A program made the position numbers and the translations under genes. The notes below the pieces were generated by a model. It worked only from the letters and a program-made list of their open reading frames with translations. It was not told where the DNA came from and ran no database searches. This document shows positions 8,681 through 18,686 of a DNA stretch of 64,000 nt, in pieces (position 1 is the first letter of the stretch; every line of letters starts with the position of its first letter). Origin of the DNA: Paraburkholderia youngii. Its GTDB lineage: Bacteria; Pseudomonadota; Gammaproteobacteria; Burkholderiales; Burkholderiaceae. The stretch covers positions 5,888,001 through 5,952,000 of the forward strand of contig NZ_JAALDK010000001.1 of the NCBI RefSeq assembly GCF_013366925.1. Reading direction: 5' to 3'.

Positions 8681-9544
8681 TTAAAACGAGGTCACCGCGT
8701 AATGCGCGGCAATCCCCGCGAACAACGCGCCGCCGAGCCAGTTGTTGTGACGGAACGCGGCAAAGCACGGCATGCGCTCGCGATTGCGGATCAGCGTGTA
8801 GTGATAGATCGCGCAACCCACCGCGACCGCCCAGCCGAGCCAGTACAGCAGACCAAACCCGAGCGTCAGGCCGATGCCGACGTAAATCCCCAGCGTCACC
8901 GCGTAACAGAGCATGACCGCAGCCACGTCGAAGCGACCGAAAGTCAGCGCCGACGTGCGGATGCCGATCTTGATGTCGTCGTCGCGATCCACCATCGCGT
9001 ATTCGGTGTCGTACGCAACGGCCCAGAAGATGTTCGCGACCAGCATCACCCATGCGAGCAGCGGCACGTGATCCAGCACCGCGGCGAACGCCATCGGAAT
9101 GCCGAAGCCGAACGCGATGCCCAGATACGCCTGCGGAATCGCGAAGAAGCGCTTCATGAACGGATACGTGCCGGCGACGAACAGCGCGACCACCGACAAC
9201 TCCTTGGTCAACGCATTGAGTGGCTGGATCAGCAGAAAAGCGATCAGCGACAGCACGGTGGCCAGCACGACCGCCTCCCACGCATTGATCTTGCCGGACG
9301 TGATCGGCCGGTTCTCGGTGCGCTTCACGTGGCGGTCGAAATCGCGGTCCGCGTAGTCGTTGATCGCGCAGCCGGCTGAGCGCATCAGCACCGTGCCGAG
9401 CGTGAAGATCACCAGCAATTGCCACGACGGATGACCGCCGGAAGCGATCCACAGTGCGTTGAGCGTCGGCCACAGCAGCAGCAGGCTGCCGATCGGTTTG
9501 TCCATGCGCACGAGGCGCAGATACAGGGGAAGTCGGGCGAACAT
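8681..9544 (-). CDS. ubiA: 4-hydroxybenzoate octaprenyltransferase UbiA
   Basis: A 287-residue inner-membrane prenyltransferase that attaches the polyprenyl tail to 4-hydroxybenzoate in ubiquinone synthesis. Both Asp-rich motifs are present: NDYADRDFD with HVKRTENRP (about 64-84), and [13 protein letters not shown] with KIGIRTSA (about 177-197). Multiple hydrophobic segments fit the eight-to-nine-helix UbiA fold. I chose the ATG at 9544 ([19 protein letters not shown]); a GTG at 9571 is possible, and neither has a clear ribosome-binding site. It is convergent with proC. The dps terminator lies just upstream. Confidence 0.96.
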   Translation of the reverse strand: MFARLPLYLRLVRMDKPIGSLLLLWPTLNALWIASGGHPSWQLLVIFTLGTVLMRSAGCAINDYADRDFDRHVKRTENRPITSGKINAWEAVVLATVLSLIAFLLIQPLNALTKELSVVALFVAGTYPFMKRFFAIPQAYLGIAFGFGIPMAFAAVLDHVPLLAWVMLVANIFWAVAYDTEYAMVDRDDDIKIGIRTSALTFGRFDVAAVMLCYAVTLGIYVGIGLTLGFGLLYWLGWAVAVGCAIYHYTLIRNRERMPCFAAFRHNNWLGGALFAGIAAHYAVTSF

Positions 9545-9672
9545 GGGACGAATTCGGTGAAGTGCGAACACGGTGCGCCTATTTTACGGGAAGCGCACGG
9601 TGGCTCTGAATTCATCTGGCAGCGTATCGAAGTGCCTCGCGCTCGCGCCCCTGCATCACGCGGCGGCGGCGC

Positions 9673-9703
9673 AAAAAACAAAGCCTCCCGTGCAGGGAGG
9701 CTT
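9673..9703 (-). terminator. Intrinsic terminator of dps
   Basis: AAGCCTCCC (9681-9689) and GGGAGGCTT (9695-9703) form a perfect 9-bp stem with loop GTGCA. On the minus strand the stem is followed by TGTTTTTTG (from 9680 down to 9672). This is a classic rho-independent terminator just downstream of dps. Confidence 0.85.
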
Positions 9704-9778
9704 GTGCGTTTCTGGCACGGCGCGGGTGTTGCCCGCACCTGCATTCGTACGTGACTTGGCCGGCTTAGCCGCGCCAAA

Positions 9779-10276
9779 TCACGCGAGCAGCGAGCGCAGC
9801 ATCCACGCGGTCTTTTCGTGCGTCTGCATGCGTTGCGTGAGCAGGTCGGCGGTCGGCTCGTCGTTGGCGGCTTCCGTCGCCGGGAAGATCGCGCGCGCGG
9901 TGCGCACCACCGCTTCCTGGCCTTCGACCAGTTGGCGGATCATGTCTTCCGCGGCCGGCACGCCGTCCGCTTCGGGGATCGACGACAGCTTCGCGAAATC
10001 CTTGTAGGTGCCCGGCGCATGCACGCCCAATGCGCGGATGCGTTCGGCGATCGAGTCGACCGCGAGCGCCAGTTCGTTGTACTGCGTTTCGAACATCAGG
10101 TGCAGCGTGTTGAACATCGGACCCGTGACGTTCCAGTGGAAGTTGTGGGTCTTCAGGTACAGCGTGTAGGTGTCGGCGAGCAAACGCGACAACCCTTCGG
10201 CGATCTTCTTGCGATCCTTGTCGCTGATCCCGATGTTGACGTGCTGTACGGCTGCTGCGGCTTCTTTCTTGGCCAT
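9779..10276 (-). CDS. dps: Dps-family DNA-binding ferritin-like protein
   Basis: A 165-residue mini-ferritin that oxidises Fe(II) with peroxide and protects DNA. The ferroxidase-site pattern is visible as H47 in [11 protein letters not shown]59, D74 and E78 (DSIAERI). A Lys-rich N-terminal tail (MAKKE) could contact DNA. The ATG at 10276 has AAGGAG seven bases upstream; the frame continues upstream but without support. It lies at the end of the oxyR-katA block on the same strand, as OxyR-regulated dps genes often do. A good terminator follows. Confidence 0.95.
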   Translation of the reverse strand: MAKKEAAAAVQHVNIGISDKDRKKIAEGLSRLLADTYTLYLKTHNFHWNVTGPMFNTLHLMFETQYNELALAVDSIAERIRALGVHAPGTYKDFAKLSSIPEADGVPAAEDMIRQLVEGQEAVVRTARAIFPATEAANDEPTADLLTQRMQTHEKTAWMLRSLLA

Positions 10277-10432
10277 GATGACTCCTTCGAAGAGTGATAC
10301 GAACCGGTCGGCAGATGAGGGTCTGCGGAAACACGAATAAAACTGTTCGACAGTGTAGCGTGAAATGCCGCAAGCTTCGCTCAAGACGTGCTCCGGAGGC
10401 CTTGCTGCGCCGCCATCCCGGCGCTACTGCGC

Positions 10433-10597
10433 TTAGCCGCCCAGCGCGTGCTGCAACGCCTGCGCGGCGATTACCGCAAAGCCGCTCGCGACGATCGCAA
10501 CGCCCATCGCCTTGCGCAGCATCAACACCTGCCGTTGCACCTGCATGCTCGGCATGGCGGTCGAACCGCCGATGCTTGCCATCATCATCTGAATCAT
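10433..10597 (-). CDS. Small hypothetical protein between katA and dps (54 aa)
   Basis: A 54-codon reading frame starts at an ATG at 10597 preceded by GGGAG (spacing 8) and ends in TAA at 10433-10435. The product begins MIQMMMASIGGSTAMPS, then has a basic stretch (QVQRQVLMLRKAMG). A ~20-residue hydrophobic segment (VAIVASGFAVIAAQAL) follows, and it ends HALGG. It looks like a small single-span membrane protein. It is on the same strand as katA and dps, in the 400-bp gap between them. I do not recognise the family. A real gene is plausible from start, site and position, but coding status is unproven. Confidence 0.5.
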   Translation of the reverse strand: MIQMMMASIGGSTAMPSMQVQRQVLMLRKAMGVAIVASGFAVIAAQALQHALGG

Positions 10598-10692
10598 GAT
10601 CGTACTCCCGGTTCGTCTCGTGACGGCCGCAGCAACGCGCTGCGCCGTCGATTACTGTGCTACTGCCTTGCCATGCGCCGCGTACTGGACGC

Positions 10693-12147
10693 CTAGCGGT
10701 TTCTGCCTTCCTGCAACGCGGCGAGCGCCGAGATCACACCTTCCGCGTAAGCCGGATCGGCGCGGCGGAAATGCTCGATCTGACGCGCGATGATGTCCGG
10801 CGGCACACCGTCGATATGTCGCGCGATATTGCCGAACAGACGCTGACGCTGCGCGTCGTCGAACAGCGCGAACAGCATGCGCGGCTGCGTGTAGTAGTCG
10901 TCGTCCTCGCGATGCTCGTAACGCGCGACCGCGCCAGCCGCGAGCGGTGGCTCCGATGCGTTCGCGTCCTGCGCGAAGTCGCTGAAGCGATTCGGCTCGT
11001 AATTCACGTTGCCGCCGAGATTGCCGTCGGTGCGCATCGCGCCGTCGCGATGGAACGAATGCGGGTTTGGCACGCGCGGCGCATTCACCGGAATCTGATG
11101 ATGATTGATGCCGAGCCGGTAACGCTGCGTATCGCCGTACGAGAACAGACGCCCCTGCAACAGACGGTCCGGCGAAAAGCCGATGCCCGGTATCACGTTG
11201 GCCGGCGTGAACGCCGCCTGCTCGACGTCCGCGAAATAGTTCGCCGCGTTGCGGTTCAGCTCGATCGTGCCGACGTCGATCAACGGATAGTCCTTCTGCG
11301 ACCACACCTTCGTGATGTCGAACGGGTTGAAGCGGTAGTTCGCCGCATCCGCTTCGGGCATCACCTGAATCGCGAAGCGCCACTTCGGGAAGTTGCCCGC
11401 GTCGATGCTGTTCACCAGATCGCGCTGCGCGCTTTCGCGGTCATTGGCGACCACCTGCGCGGCTTCGGCGTCGGTGAAGTTCTCGATGCCCTGCTGCGAC
11501 TTGAAGTGGAACTTGACCCAGAAACGCTCATTGTTGGCGTTGATGAACGAGTACGTGTGCGAGCCGAAGCCGTGCATCTGCCGGTAGTTCTTCGGAATCC
11601 CTCGATCGCTCATCAGAATCGTCACCTGATGCAGCGACTCTGGATGACGCGACCAGAAATCCCACGCCGCGACGTTGTTACGCAGGTTCGTGTACGGATC
11701 ACGCTTCTGCGTATGAATGAAGTCCGGAAACTTCAGCGGATCGCGGATGAAGAACACCGGTGTGTTGTTGCCGACCACGTCCCAGTTGCCTTCTTCGGTG
11801 TAGAACTTGATCGAGAAGCCGCGCACGTCGCGCTCGGCATCGGCCGCGCCACGCTCGCCGGCCACCGTCGAAAAGCGCATGAAAAGCGGTGTTTCCTTGC
11901 CGACCTGCGCGAACACCTTCGCCTTCGTGTAGCGCGAGATGTCGTGCGTGACCGTCAGCGTGCCGAACGCCCCCGAACCCTTCGCGTGAACGCGACGCTC
12001 GGGAATCACTTCCCGATCGAAGTGCGCGAGCTTCTCGAGCAGCCAGACATCCTGCAGCACCACCGGGCCGCGCCGGCCGGCGATCATCGAGTTCTGGTTA
12101 TCGGCGACGGGCGCGCCGGCGGCATTGGTGAGCTTACGTTCGGACAT
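10693..12147 (-). CDS. katA: Monofunctional haem catalase KatA
   Basis: A 484-residue clade-3-size catalase that disproportionates hydrogen peroxide. Family residues are all seen: the active-site His H54 in [12 protein letters not shown], Asn N127/N128 in [17 protein letters not shown], and the proximal haem Tyr Y337 in [25 protein letters not shown] and the NADPH-region segments are also present. I chose the ATG at 12147 ([11 protein letters not shown]) because AGGAG lies six bases upstream; a GTG two codons earlier overlaps that site. The gene is downstream of oxyR on the same strand, preceded by a candidate 39-codon leader ORF and OxyR-like operator sequences, which implies peroxide induction. 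Confidence 0.97.
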   Translation of the reverse strand: MSERKLTNAAGAPVADNQNSMIAGRRGPVVLQDVWLLEKLAHFDREVIPERRVHAKGSGAFGTLTVTHDISRYTKAKVFAQVGKETPLFMRFSTVAGERGAADAERDVRGFSIKFYTEEGNWDVVGNNTPVFFIRDPLKFPDFIHTQKRDPYTNLRNNVAAWDFWSRHPESLHQVTILMSDRGIPKNYRQMHGFGSHTYSFINANNERFWVKFHFKSQQGIENFTDAEAAQVVANDRESAQRDLVNSIDAGNFPKWRFAIQVMPEADAANYRFNPFDITKVWSQKDYPLIDVGTIELNRNAANYFADVEQAAFTPANVIPGIGFSPDRLLQGRLFSYGDTQRYRLGINHHQIPVNAPRVPNPHSFHRDGAMRTDGNLGGNVNYEPNRFSDFAQDANASEPPLAAGAVARYEHREDDDYYTQPRMLFALFDDAQRQRLFGNIARHIDGVPPDIIARQIEHFRRADPAYAEGVISALAALQEGRNR

Positions 12148-12190
12148 GAGCACTCCTGCGTGGTTTTATTGGATCAGAGGAAATCGCGCG

Positions 12191-12211
12191 GCATCCGTGC
12201 GGGACGGACGC
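12191..12211 (-). other. Stem-loop in the katA leader
   Basis: On the minus strand GCGTCCGT (12211-12204) pairs with ACGGATGC (12198-12191) over eight positions including one G-U, with the loop CCCGC. It lies between the 39-codon ORF stop (12229) and the katA start (12147), so it would sit in the katA leader. It could affect stability or attenuation. Confidence 0.4.
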
Positions 12212-12228
12212 CGTCATGGCTAGGCGCG

Positions 12229-12348
12229 TCAGGCGGCCAGCACCCGGTCGACCAGCAACGACATCGCGACCGCGCGGATACTCGGCGCGGCGGCCGTCAT
12301 GGTCGGTTGGGCGGGAAAAGCGTGGATGGGCTGTGAAACTGCTTGCAT
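12229..12348 (-). CDS. Candidate leader peptide/small protein upstream of katA (39 aa)
   Basis: A 39-codon frame starts at the ATG at 12348, with a near-perfect GGAGG at 12361-12357 and eight-base spacing (the strongest ribosome-binding site in this block). It ends in TGA at 12229-12231. The product is MQAVSQPIHAFPAQPTMTAA, then PSIRAVAMSLLVDRVLAA. It is Ala/Pro-rich with no recognisable domain. It lies 81 bases upstream of katA on the same strand, with hairpins on both sides. A translated leader or a co-expressed small protein is plausible. I do not recognise it. Confidence 0.5.
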   Translation of the reverse strand: MQAVSQPIHAFPAQPTMTAAAPSIRAVAMSLLVDRVLAA

Positions 12349-12377
12349 GATGTTTTCCTCCTGGCTTGTCTGACGCC

Positions 12378-12393
12378 CCGACTGGGGAGTCGG
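12378..12393 (-). other. Small hairpin in the katA-region leader
   Basis: CCGACT (12378-12383) and AGTCGG (12388-12393) form a 6-bp perfect stem with a four-base GGGG/CCCC loop. It lies 30 bases upstream of the 39-codon ORF and just downstream of the likely promoter. Confidence 0.35.
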
Positions 12394-12439
12394 AGGCTGA
12401 GCCTTATCGAATCAGGGGATCGGGCGATCCATGGAGGAA

Positions 12440-12494
12440 ACTATAGCAATAGCTATCGAGTATTCGTATTTGATTAATTTAATCTATTCGATAG
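12440..12494 (-). promoter_or_regulatory. katA: Candidate katA promoter with OxyR-like ATAG/CTAT elements
   Basis: This AT-rich 55-bp stretch in otherwise GC-rich DNA holds ATAG or CTAT tetranucleotides at 12443-12446, 12449-12452, 12453-12456, 12484-12487 and 12491-12494. These are the units of the OxyR consensus (ATAG-N7-CTAT repeated). On the minus strand TATAGT (12445-12440) is a good -10 with no clear -35, as expected for an OxyR-activated promoter. Spacing does not fit the full consensus exactly, so the site is a candidate only. Confidence 0.5.
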
Positions 12495-12558
12495 GGCTCG
12501 CGCCCTTTTTGGCGGCAGGCCGCGCCGTGATCCGGCGCGGCTGCGGGATGACCGCGCG

Positions 12559-13518
12559 TTAGTTGACGGCAGCGGGCAGATCGAGTTTTTTGACGCCCGG
12601 CAGCTCGCACGCGGCGATTGCCTCGCAGATCGCATCGATCGCTGGCATGCGCGTGAAGCTCTTGCGCCACGCCAGCACGACGCGGCGATCGGGCACCGGC
12701 TCGTCGAACGCGACGTAGCTGAGCAGGCCCGCGTCGATACCGCCCGCATGCGGCTTGACCTCGTGCACCGACATGCGCGGCAGCACGGTAATGCCGACGC
12801 CGCTCGCGACCATATGACGAATCGTTTCGAGCGACGAACCTTCGAAGGTCTTCTGGATGCCGTCCGCATTCTGCGAAAAGCGCATCAGCTCGGGGCATAC
12901 GCCGAGCACATGATCGCGGAAGCAGTGGCCGCTGCCGAGCAGCAGCATGGTTTCCTGCTTCAGATCGTCAGGGTCGATCTTCGAGCGGCTTTCCCACGCG
13001 TGACCGGAGGGCAGCGCAACGACGAACGGCTCGTCGTACAGCGGGCGCAGCATCAGCCCGGTTTCGGGAAATGGCAGCGCCATGATCGCGACGTCGATTT
13101 CGCCCTGCTTGAGCAGTTCGATCAGCTTCAGCGTGTAATTTTCCTGCAGCATCAGCGGCATCTGCGGCACGCGCTGGATCATCTGCTTGACGAGGGTGGG
13201 CAGCAGGTACGGCCCGATCGTGTAGATCACGCCGAGGCGCAGCGGACCGACCAGCGGATCCTTGCCCTGCTTGGCGATTTCCTTGATCGCGAGCGTCTGC
13301 TCGAGCACGCGTTGCGCCTGCGTGACGATCTGTTCGCCGATCGGCGTGACGCTGACCTCGCTGGTGCCGCGCTCGAAAATCTGCACGTTCAGCTCGTCTT
13401 CGAGCTTCTTGATGGCGACGGACAGCGTGGGCTGGCTGACGAAACACGCTTCGGCGGCCCGGCCGAAGTGCCGCTCGCGGGCCACCGCCACGATGTATTT
13501 CAATTCGGTGAGCGTCAT
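12559..13518 (-). CDS. oxyR: Hydrogen-peroxide-sensing regulator OxyR (LysR family)
   Basis: A 319-residue LysR-type activator. The winged HTH is at about residues 1-60 (TLTELKYIVAVARERHFGRA, then VSQPTLSVAIKKLEDELNV). The redox pair C199 and C208 lies in GSGHCFRDHVLGVC with exactly the spacing and numbering of E. coli OxyR, so disulfide-based peroxide sensing is expected. Targets in the window would be katA, dps and oxyR itself. It follows recG on the same strand after 104 bp and has OxyR-like sites directly upstream of its start. Confidence 0.97.
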   Translation of the reverse strand: MTLTELKYIVAVARERHFGRAAEACFVSQPTLSVAIKKLEDELNVQIFERGTSEVSVTPIGEQIVTQAQRVLEQTLAIKEIAKQGKDPLVGPLRLGVIYTIGPYLLPTLVKQMIQRVPQMPLMLQENYTLKLIELLKQGEIDVAIMALPFPETGLMLRPLYDEPFVVALPSGHAWESRSKIDPDDLKQETMLLLGSGHCFRDHVLGVCPELMRFSQNADGIQKTFEGSSLETIRHMVASGVGITVLPRMSVHEVKPHAGGIDAGLLSYVAFDEPVPDRRVVLAWRKSFTRMPAIDAICEAIAACELPGVKKLDLPAAVN

Positions 13519-13546
13519 TCGGGGATCAATCAGTGCGATAGATTCG

Positions 13547-13561
13547 ATAGGTTCTAGTTAT
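13547..13561. promoter_or_regulatory. Candidate OxyR half-operator upstream of oxyR
   Basis: The 15-mer ATAGGTTCTAGTTAT matches the OxyR half-site ATAG-N-T-NNN-A-N-CTAT at all specified positions but one (TTAT for CTAT). Another ATAG lies at 13538-13541 and a further one at 13568-13571, six instead of seven bases after the half-site. It begins 29 bp upstream of the oxyR start, fitting autoregulation. Confidence 0.5.
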
Positions 13562-13622
13562 ACACCTATAGGGTCGGTTCGCCAACCTTTTAGCCGTTCC
13601 GTTCGTGGCGGTGGCCTCGCGC

Positions 13623-15923
13623 TCAGGCTTTCAGATATTGCTCGCGCGCGCCGAGCCAGCGCGCCAGATGCTGGATGACTACGTCCGGATACTGGTCCAG
13701 CAGTGTGGCGGCGGCTTCGCGCGCGGGCTCGATCAGGTGCTGATCGTTTTGCAGGTCGGCGAAACGCAGCATCGCCGCGCCCGACTGCCGCGCGCCGAGG
13801 AACTCGCCGGGTCCGCGGATTTCGAGGTCGCGGCGGGCGATCTCGAAGCCGTCGGTGGTTTCGCGCATCGTTTGCAGGCGCGCGCGGGCGGTCATCGACA
13901 GCGGTCCGGTGTACAGCAGTACGCAGACCGACGCGGCGCTGCCGCGCCCCACCCGTCCGCGCAGCTGATGCAGTTGCGCGAGACCGAAGCGCTCCGCGTG
14001 CTCGATCACCATCAACGACGCGTTCGGCACGTCGACGCCCACCTCGATCACCGTGGTCGCGACCAGCAGCTGGATCTCGTTGCGCGAGAACGCGTCCATC
14101 ACCGTGGCCTTTTCGGCGGGCGCGAGGCGCCCGTGCACGAGGCCGACCCTCAACTCGGGCAGCGCGGCCACGAGCGTCTCGTAGGTCTCGACCGCGGTTT
14201 GCAGCTGCAGCGTCTCGCTTTCCTCGATCAGCGGACACACCCAGTACACCTGGCGCCCCGTCAGCGCCGCCTCGCGCACGCGGCCGATCACCTCTTCGCG
14301 GCGCGCGTCGGACACGAGCTTCGTGAGGATCGGGGTGCGGCCCGGCGGCAGTTCGTCGATCGTGGAGACGTCGAGGTCCGCGTAGTAGGTCATCGCGAGC
14401 GTGCGCGGAATCGGCGTCGCGGACATCATCAATTGATGCGGCTGGAAGTCGGACGCGCCGTCGGCGGCGCCCCGCGCCTTCGCGCGCAGCGCGAGCCGTT
14501 GCGCGACTCCGAAGCGATGCTGTTCGTCGACGATCACGAGCCCGAGGCGCGCGAAGTCGACCGCGTCCTGGATGATCGCGTGCGTGCCGATCACCAGCTG
14601 CGCGGTGCCGAGCGCGGCCGCTTCGATCGCGGCGCGCTTCTCCTTCGTCTTCAGACTGCCCGCGAGCCACGCGACATTCACGCCGAGCGGCTCGAGCCAG
14701 CCGCGCAACTTGCGCGCGTGCTGCTCGGCGAGGATTTCGGTCGGCGCCATCAGCGCGGCCTGGTAGCCGGCGTCGATCGCCTGCGCGGCGGCGAGCGCCG
14801 CGACGATCGTCTTGCCACTGCCGACGTCGCCCTGCAACAGGCGCTGCATCGGATGCGGCTGCGTCAGATCGAGCGCGATCTCGCCGCCGACGCGCTGCTG
14901 CGCGGCCGTCAGCGAAAACGGCAGCGCCTTCAACAGACGCGCGACCAGCGCGGATTCGTCACCGAGCTTGCGGCGCGGCATCGCCGGCGCGGCGCGGTTG
15001 CGCCGCTCGTCGTGCGCGCGCTTGAGCGACATCTGCTGCGCGAGCAGCTCCTCGAACTTGATGCGCACCCACGCTGGATGCGTGCCGTCGATCAGCGCCG
15101 TTTCGTCCGACTGCGCGTCCGGGTGATGCAGCGTGCGCACCGCGTCCATCAGCGCCGGCACGCCGAGCGGGTCGAGAAACGCGCGTGCGACCGGCGCGGG
15201 CAGCAGCTCCGGCAGCGACGTGCGCGCGAGCGCGTTGTCGATCGCCTTGCGCAGATACGCCTGGGACACGCCCGCGGTGCTCGGATAGACCGGCGTCAGC
15301 GCCTGCGGCAGCGGCGTGTCTTCATCGACGACGCGCACGGTCGGATGCACCATCTCCATGCCGAAGAAGCCGCCGCGCACGTCGCCACGCACGCGCAGGC
15401 GCGCGCCGAGCGCCATCTGCTTGACCTGCGAGCCGTAGAAATTCAGAAAGCGGAGCACCAGTTCGTCGCCGTCGGCGTCGCGCAGCTTCACGAGCAGCTG
15501 CCGGCGCGGGCGATAGGCGATCTCGTTGTCGAATACGACGCCTTCGGTTTGCGCGATGCCGCCGGGCAGCAGGTGACCGATCGGCGTCAGCGAGGTTTCG
15601 TCTTCGTAGCGCATCGGCAAATGCAGCACGAGGTCGATGTCGCGTGTGAGGCCGAGTTTGGCGAGCTTGTCGGCGGTTTTGACGGGGGCTTTGGCTGCAG
15701 GTTTGGCGGCCGCTTTCCCCGTGGCTCTGGTTTTGGCGGCGGGCTTGTCGCCGCTGGCCGGGTCGCTGTCGCGCCCGGCATCATGGCCTGCGGCGATCAT
15801 GCCGCCTTGCGCGCCACCTTCTGCCGCCTCCCGTTCCCCCGCCTCCGCTCGCGCACCGCGGCGGCGCGGCTCGGCGCCCGCTTCGAGGGTGGCAACGGAC
15901 GATCGGCGGTCGGACAAAGGCAT
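13623..15923 (-). CDS. recG: ATP-dependent DNA helicase RecG
   Basis: A 766-residue branch-migration helicase that regresses stalled forks and processes Holliday junctions. It has the OB/wedge domain (HLPMRYEDET, then LKQMALGARLRVRGDV) and Walker A LLQGDVGSGKT (about 362-372). It also has the RecG-type DEQH box (VIVDEQHRFGV, about 460), SATPIPRT, and the C-terminal QLHQLRGRVGRG helicase motif VI with TGPLS. The chosen ATG (15923, MPLSDRRSS) leaves an ~80-residue Ala/Lys-rich low-complexity N-terminus not present in E. coli RecG (693 aa). It is divergent from queA and upstream of oxyR on the same strand. Confidence 0.95.
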   Translation of the reverse strand: MPLSDRRSSVATLEAGAEPRRRGARAEAGEREAAEGGAQGGMIAAGHDAGRDSDPASGDKPAAKTRATGKAAAKPAAKAPVKTADKLAKLGLTRDIDLVLHLPMRYEDETSLTPIGHLLPGGIAQTEGVVFDNEIAYRPRRQLLVKLRDADGDELVLRFLNFYGSQVKQMALGARLRVRGDVRGGFFGMEMVHPTVRVVDEDTPLPQALTPVYPSTAGVSQAYLRKAIDNALARTSLPELLPAPVARAFLDPLGVPALMDAVRTLHHPDAQSDETALIDGTHPAWVRIKFEELLAQQMSLKRAHDERRNRAAPAMPRRKLGDESALVARLLKALPFSLTAAQQRVGGEIALDLTQPHPMQRLLQGDVGSGKTIVAALAAAQAIDAGYQAALMAPTEILAEQHARKLRGWLEPLGVNVAWLAGSLKTKEKRAAIEAAALGTAQLVIGTHAIIQDAVDFARLGLVIVDEQHRFGVAQRLALRAKARGAADGASDFQPHQLMMSATPIPRTLAMTYYADLDVSTIDELPPGRTPILTKLVSDARREEVIGRVREAALTGRQVYWVCPLIEESETLQLQTAVETYETLVAALPELRVGLVHGRLAPAEKATVMDAFSRNEIQLLVATTVIEVGVDVPNASLMVIEHAERFGLAQLHQLRGRVGRGSAASVCVLLYTGPLSMTARARLQTMRETTDGFEIARRDLEIRGPGEFLGARQSGAAMLRFADLQNDQHLIEPAREAAATLLDQYPDVVIQHLARWLGAREQYLKA

Positions 15924-16112
15924 GGGCTGCTTCGCAAGTACAATATCGGCTGCTGTCGAAAAAAACGTGCCGCTCTGCGCGCATCCAGCGTGGGCAAGAT
16001 GCGGCTCAACGCGCACGCGGGCCGCTTCGGCGTCCCGCCATCATAGCCGCCCGGCTCCGGCTTCGGCTCAATTCAGTCCCAAATCAGTACCAATCCGCTT
16101 CCAGTCGTTCGC

Positions 16113-17171
16113 ATGTTTACGCTTTCCGATTTCGATTTCGATCTGCCGCCCGAGCTGATCGCGCAAGTCGCGCTGCCCGAGCGCAGCGCAAGCCGTCTGC
16201 TCGACGTGGACGCCGCGGGCGCCGCCGACGGCGCCGCGCGCCTGATCGACCGCCGCTTCACCGAATTGCCCGAGTGCCTCGCGCCGGGCGATCTGCTGGT
16301 CTTCAACGATACCAAAGTGCTGAAGGCGCGCTTCTTCGGCCAGAAGGCGAGCGGCGGCAAGATTGAAGTGCTGGTCGAGCGCCTGACCGGCGAGCGCAGC
16401 GCGCTTGCGCAGATCCGCGCGAGCAAGAGCCCGCTGGCGGGCACGACGATCCGTCTCGCCGATGCGTTCGACGTCACCGTCGGCGAGCGCGTCGATCAGT
16501 TCTACACGCTGCATTTCCCCGACGACTGCCTGACGCTGATCGAGCAATACGGCCGTCTGCCGCTGCCGCCGTACATCGAGCACGATCCCGACGCGACCGA
16601 CGAAACCCGCTATCAGACCGTATTCGCGCAGAACCCGGGCGCGGTCGCCGCGCCGACCGCCGGCCTGCACTTCGACGACGCGCTGCTCGCGAGGCTCGAC
16701 GCCTTCGGCATCGAACGCGCGACGCTGACGCTGCACGTCGGCGCTGGCACATTCCAGCCGGTGCGGGTCGAAAACATCGCCGAGCACAAGATGCACAGCG
16801 AGTGGTATCACCTGCCGCAAGAGCTGGCGGACAGGATCGCTGCGACCAAAGCGCGCGGCAACCGCGTGATCGCGGTCGGCACCACGTCGATGCGCGCGCT
16901 CGAAGCCGCCGCGCGCGACGCCGAAGCGGCCGGCCATGCGCTCGCCGCGGCGAGCGCGGAAACCGACATCTTCATCACGCCGGGCTACCGCTTCCGCGTG
17001 GTCGATCGGCTCGTCACGAACTTCCATTTGCCGAAGTCGACGCTGCTGATGCTGGTGTCGGCGTTCGCGGGCGTCGAGACGATTCGCGCCGCGTATCGTC
17101 ATGCGATCGACGAGCGTTATCGCTTTTTCAGCTACGGTGACGCGATGCTGCTGACGCGGCGCGATGCCTGA
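16113..17171 (+). CDS. queA: S-adenosylmethionine:tRNA ribosyltransferase-isomerase QueA
   Basis: A 352-residue enzyme that transfers and isomerises the ribosyl moiety of SAM onto preQ1 in tRNA to make epoxyqueuosine. Family segments include [12 protein letters not shown] at the N-terminus, [30 protein letters not shown] and TSMRALE. The C-terminus has [15 protein letters not shown]. Length and start are typical. It is followed by a hairpin and then tgt, which acts earlier in the same pathway. Confidence 0.97.
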   Translation: MFTLSDFDFDLPPELIAQVALPERSASRLLDVDAAGAADGAARLIDRRFTELPECLAPGDLLVFNDTKVLKARFFGQKASGGKIEVLVERLTGERSALAQIRASKSPLAGTTIRLADAFDVTVGERVDQFYTLHFPDDCLTLIEQYGRLPLPPYIEHDPDATDETRYQTVFAQNPGAVAAPTAGLHFDDALLARLDAFGIERATLTLHVGAGTFQPVRVENIAEHKMHSEWYHLPQELADRIAATKARGNRVIAVGTTSMRALEAAARDAEAAGHALAAASAETDIFITPGYRFRVVDRLVTNFHLPKSTLLMLVSAFAGVETIRAAYRHAIDERYRFFSYGDAMLLTRRDA

Positions 17172-17213
17172 GCCGGTTCGAGCACTGCTTCAGCGTATTG
17201 GCAGTTTTCCTAG

Positions 17214-18476
<1,263 letters not shown>

Positions 18477-18593
18477 CGGCCCGGTAGGCGAATGCCACTG
18501 AAGACTGCCTATGCCGCACGCGGACAACCTACAATTTGCTTTCGCTGACCGCTGAATTTGCCCCGCATCGGACCTTTAAACGGTTGATCGCAA

Positions 18594-18652
18594 AGCCGAT
18601 TCGCCGTGCCGGCGTGCGTATGGCCGGTGGTAGAATAATCGGCTGATTTTTT
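18594..18652 (+). terminator. Inverted repeat with T6 tract in the tgt-yajC gap
   Basis: AGCCGATT (18594-18601) pairs perfectly with AATCGGCT (18637-18644), followed by GATTTTTTG. A second hairpin, CGCCG-TGC-CGGCG (18602-18614), is nested inside. The T-run just after the outer stem gives it terminator form. It lies only 35 bases before the yajC start, so it could end the tgt transcript or attenuate yajC. Confidence 0.5.
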
Positions 18653-18686
18653 GTTCGTTTGTTTGACCAATAACGGAGAGACCAAC

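Noticed and set aside
13605..16046. 813-codon plus-strand open frame opposite recG
   Set aside because: Antisense of a well-conserved gene; Arg/His/Gln-rich with no recognisable motif.
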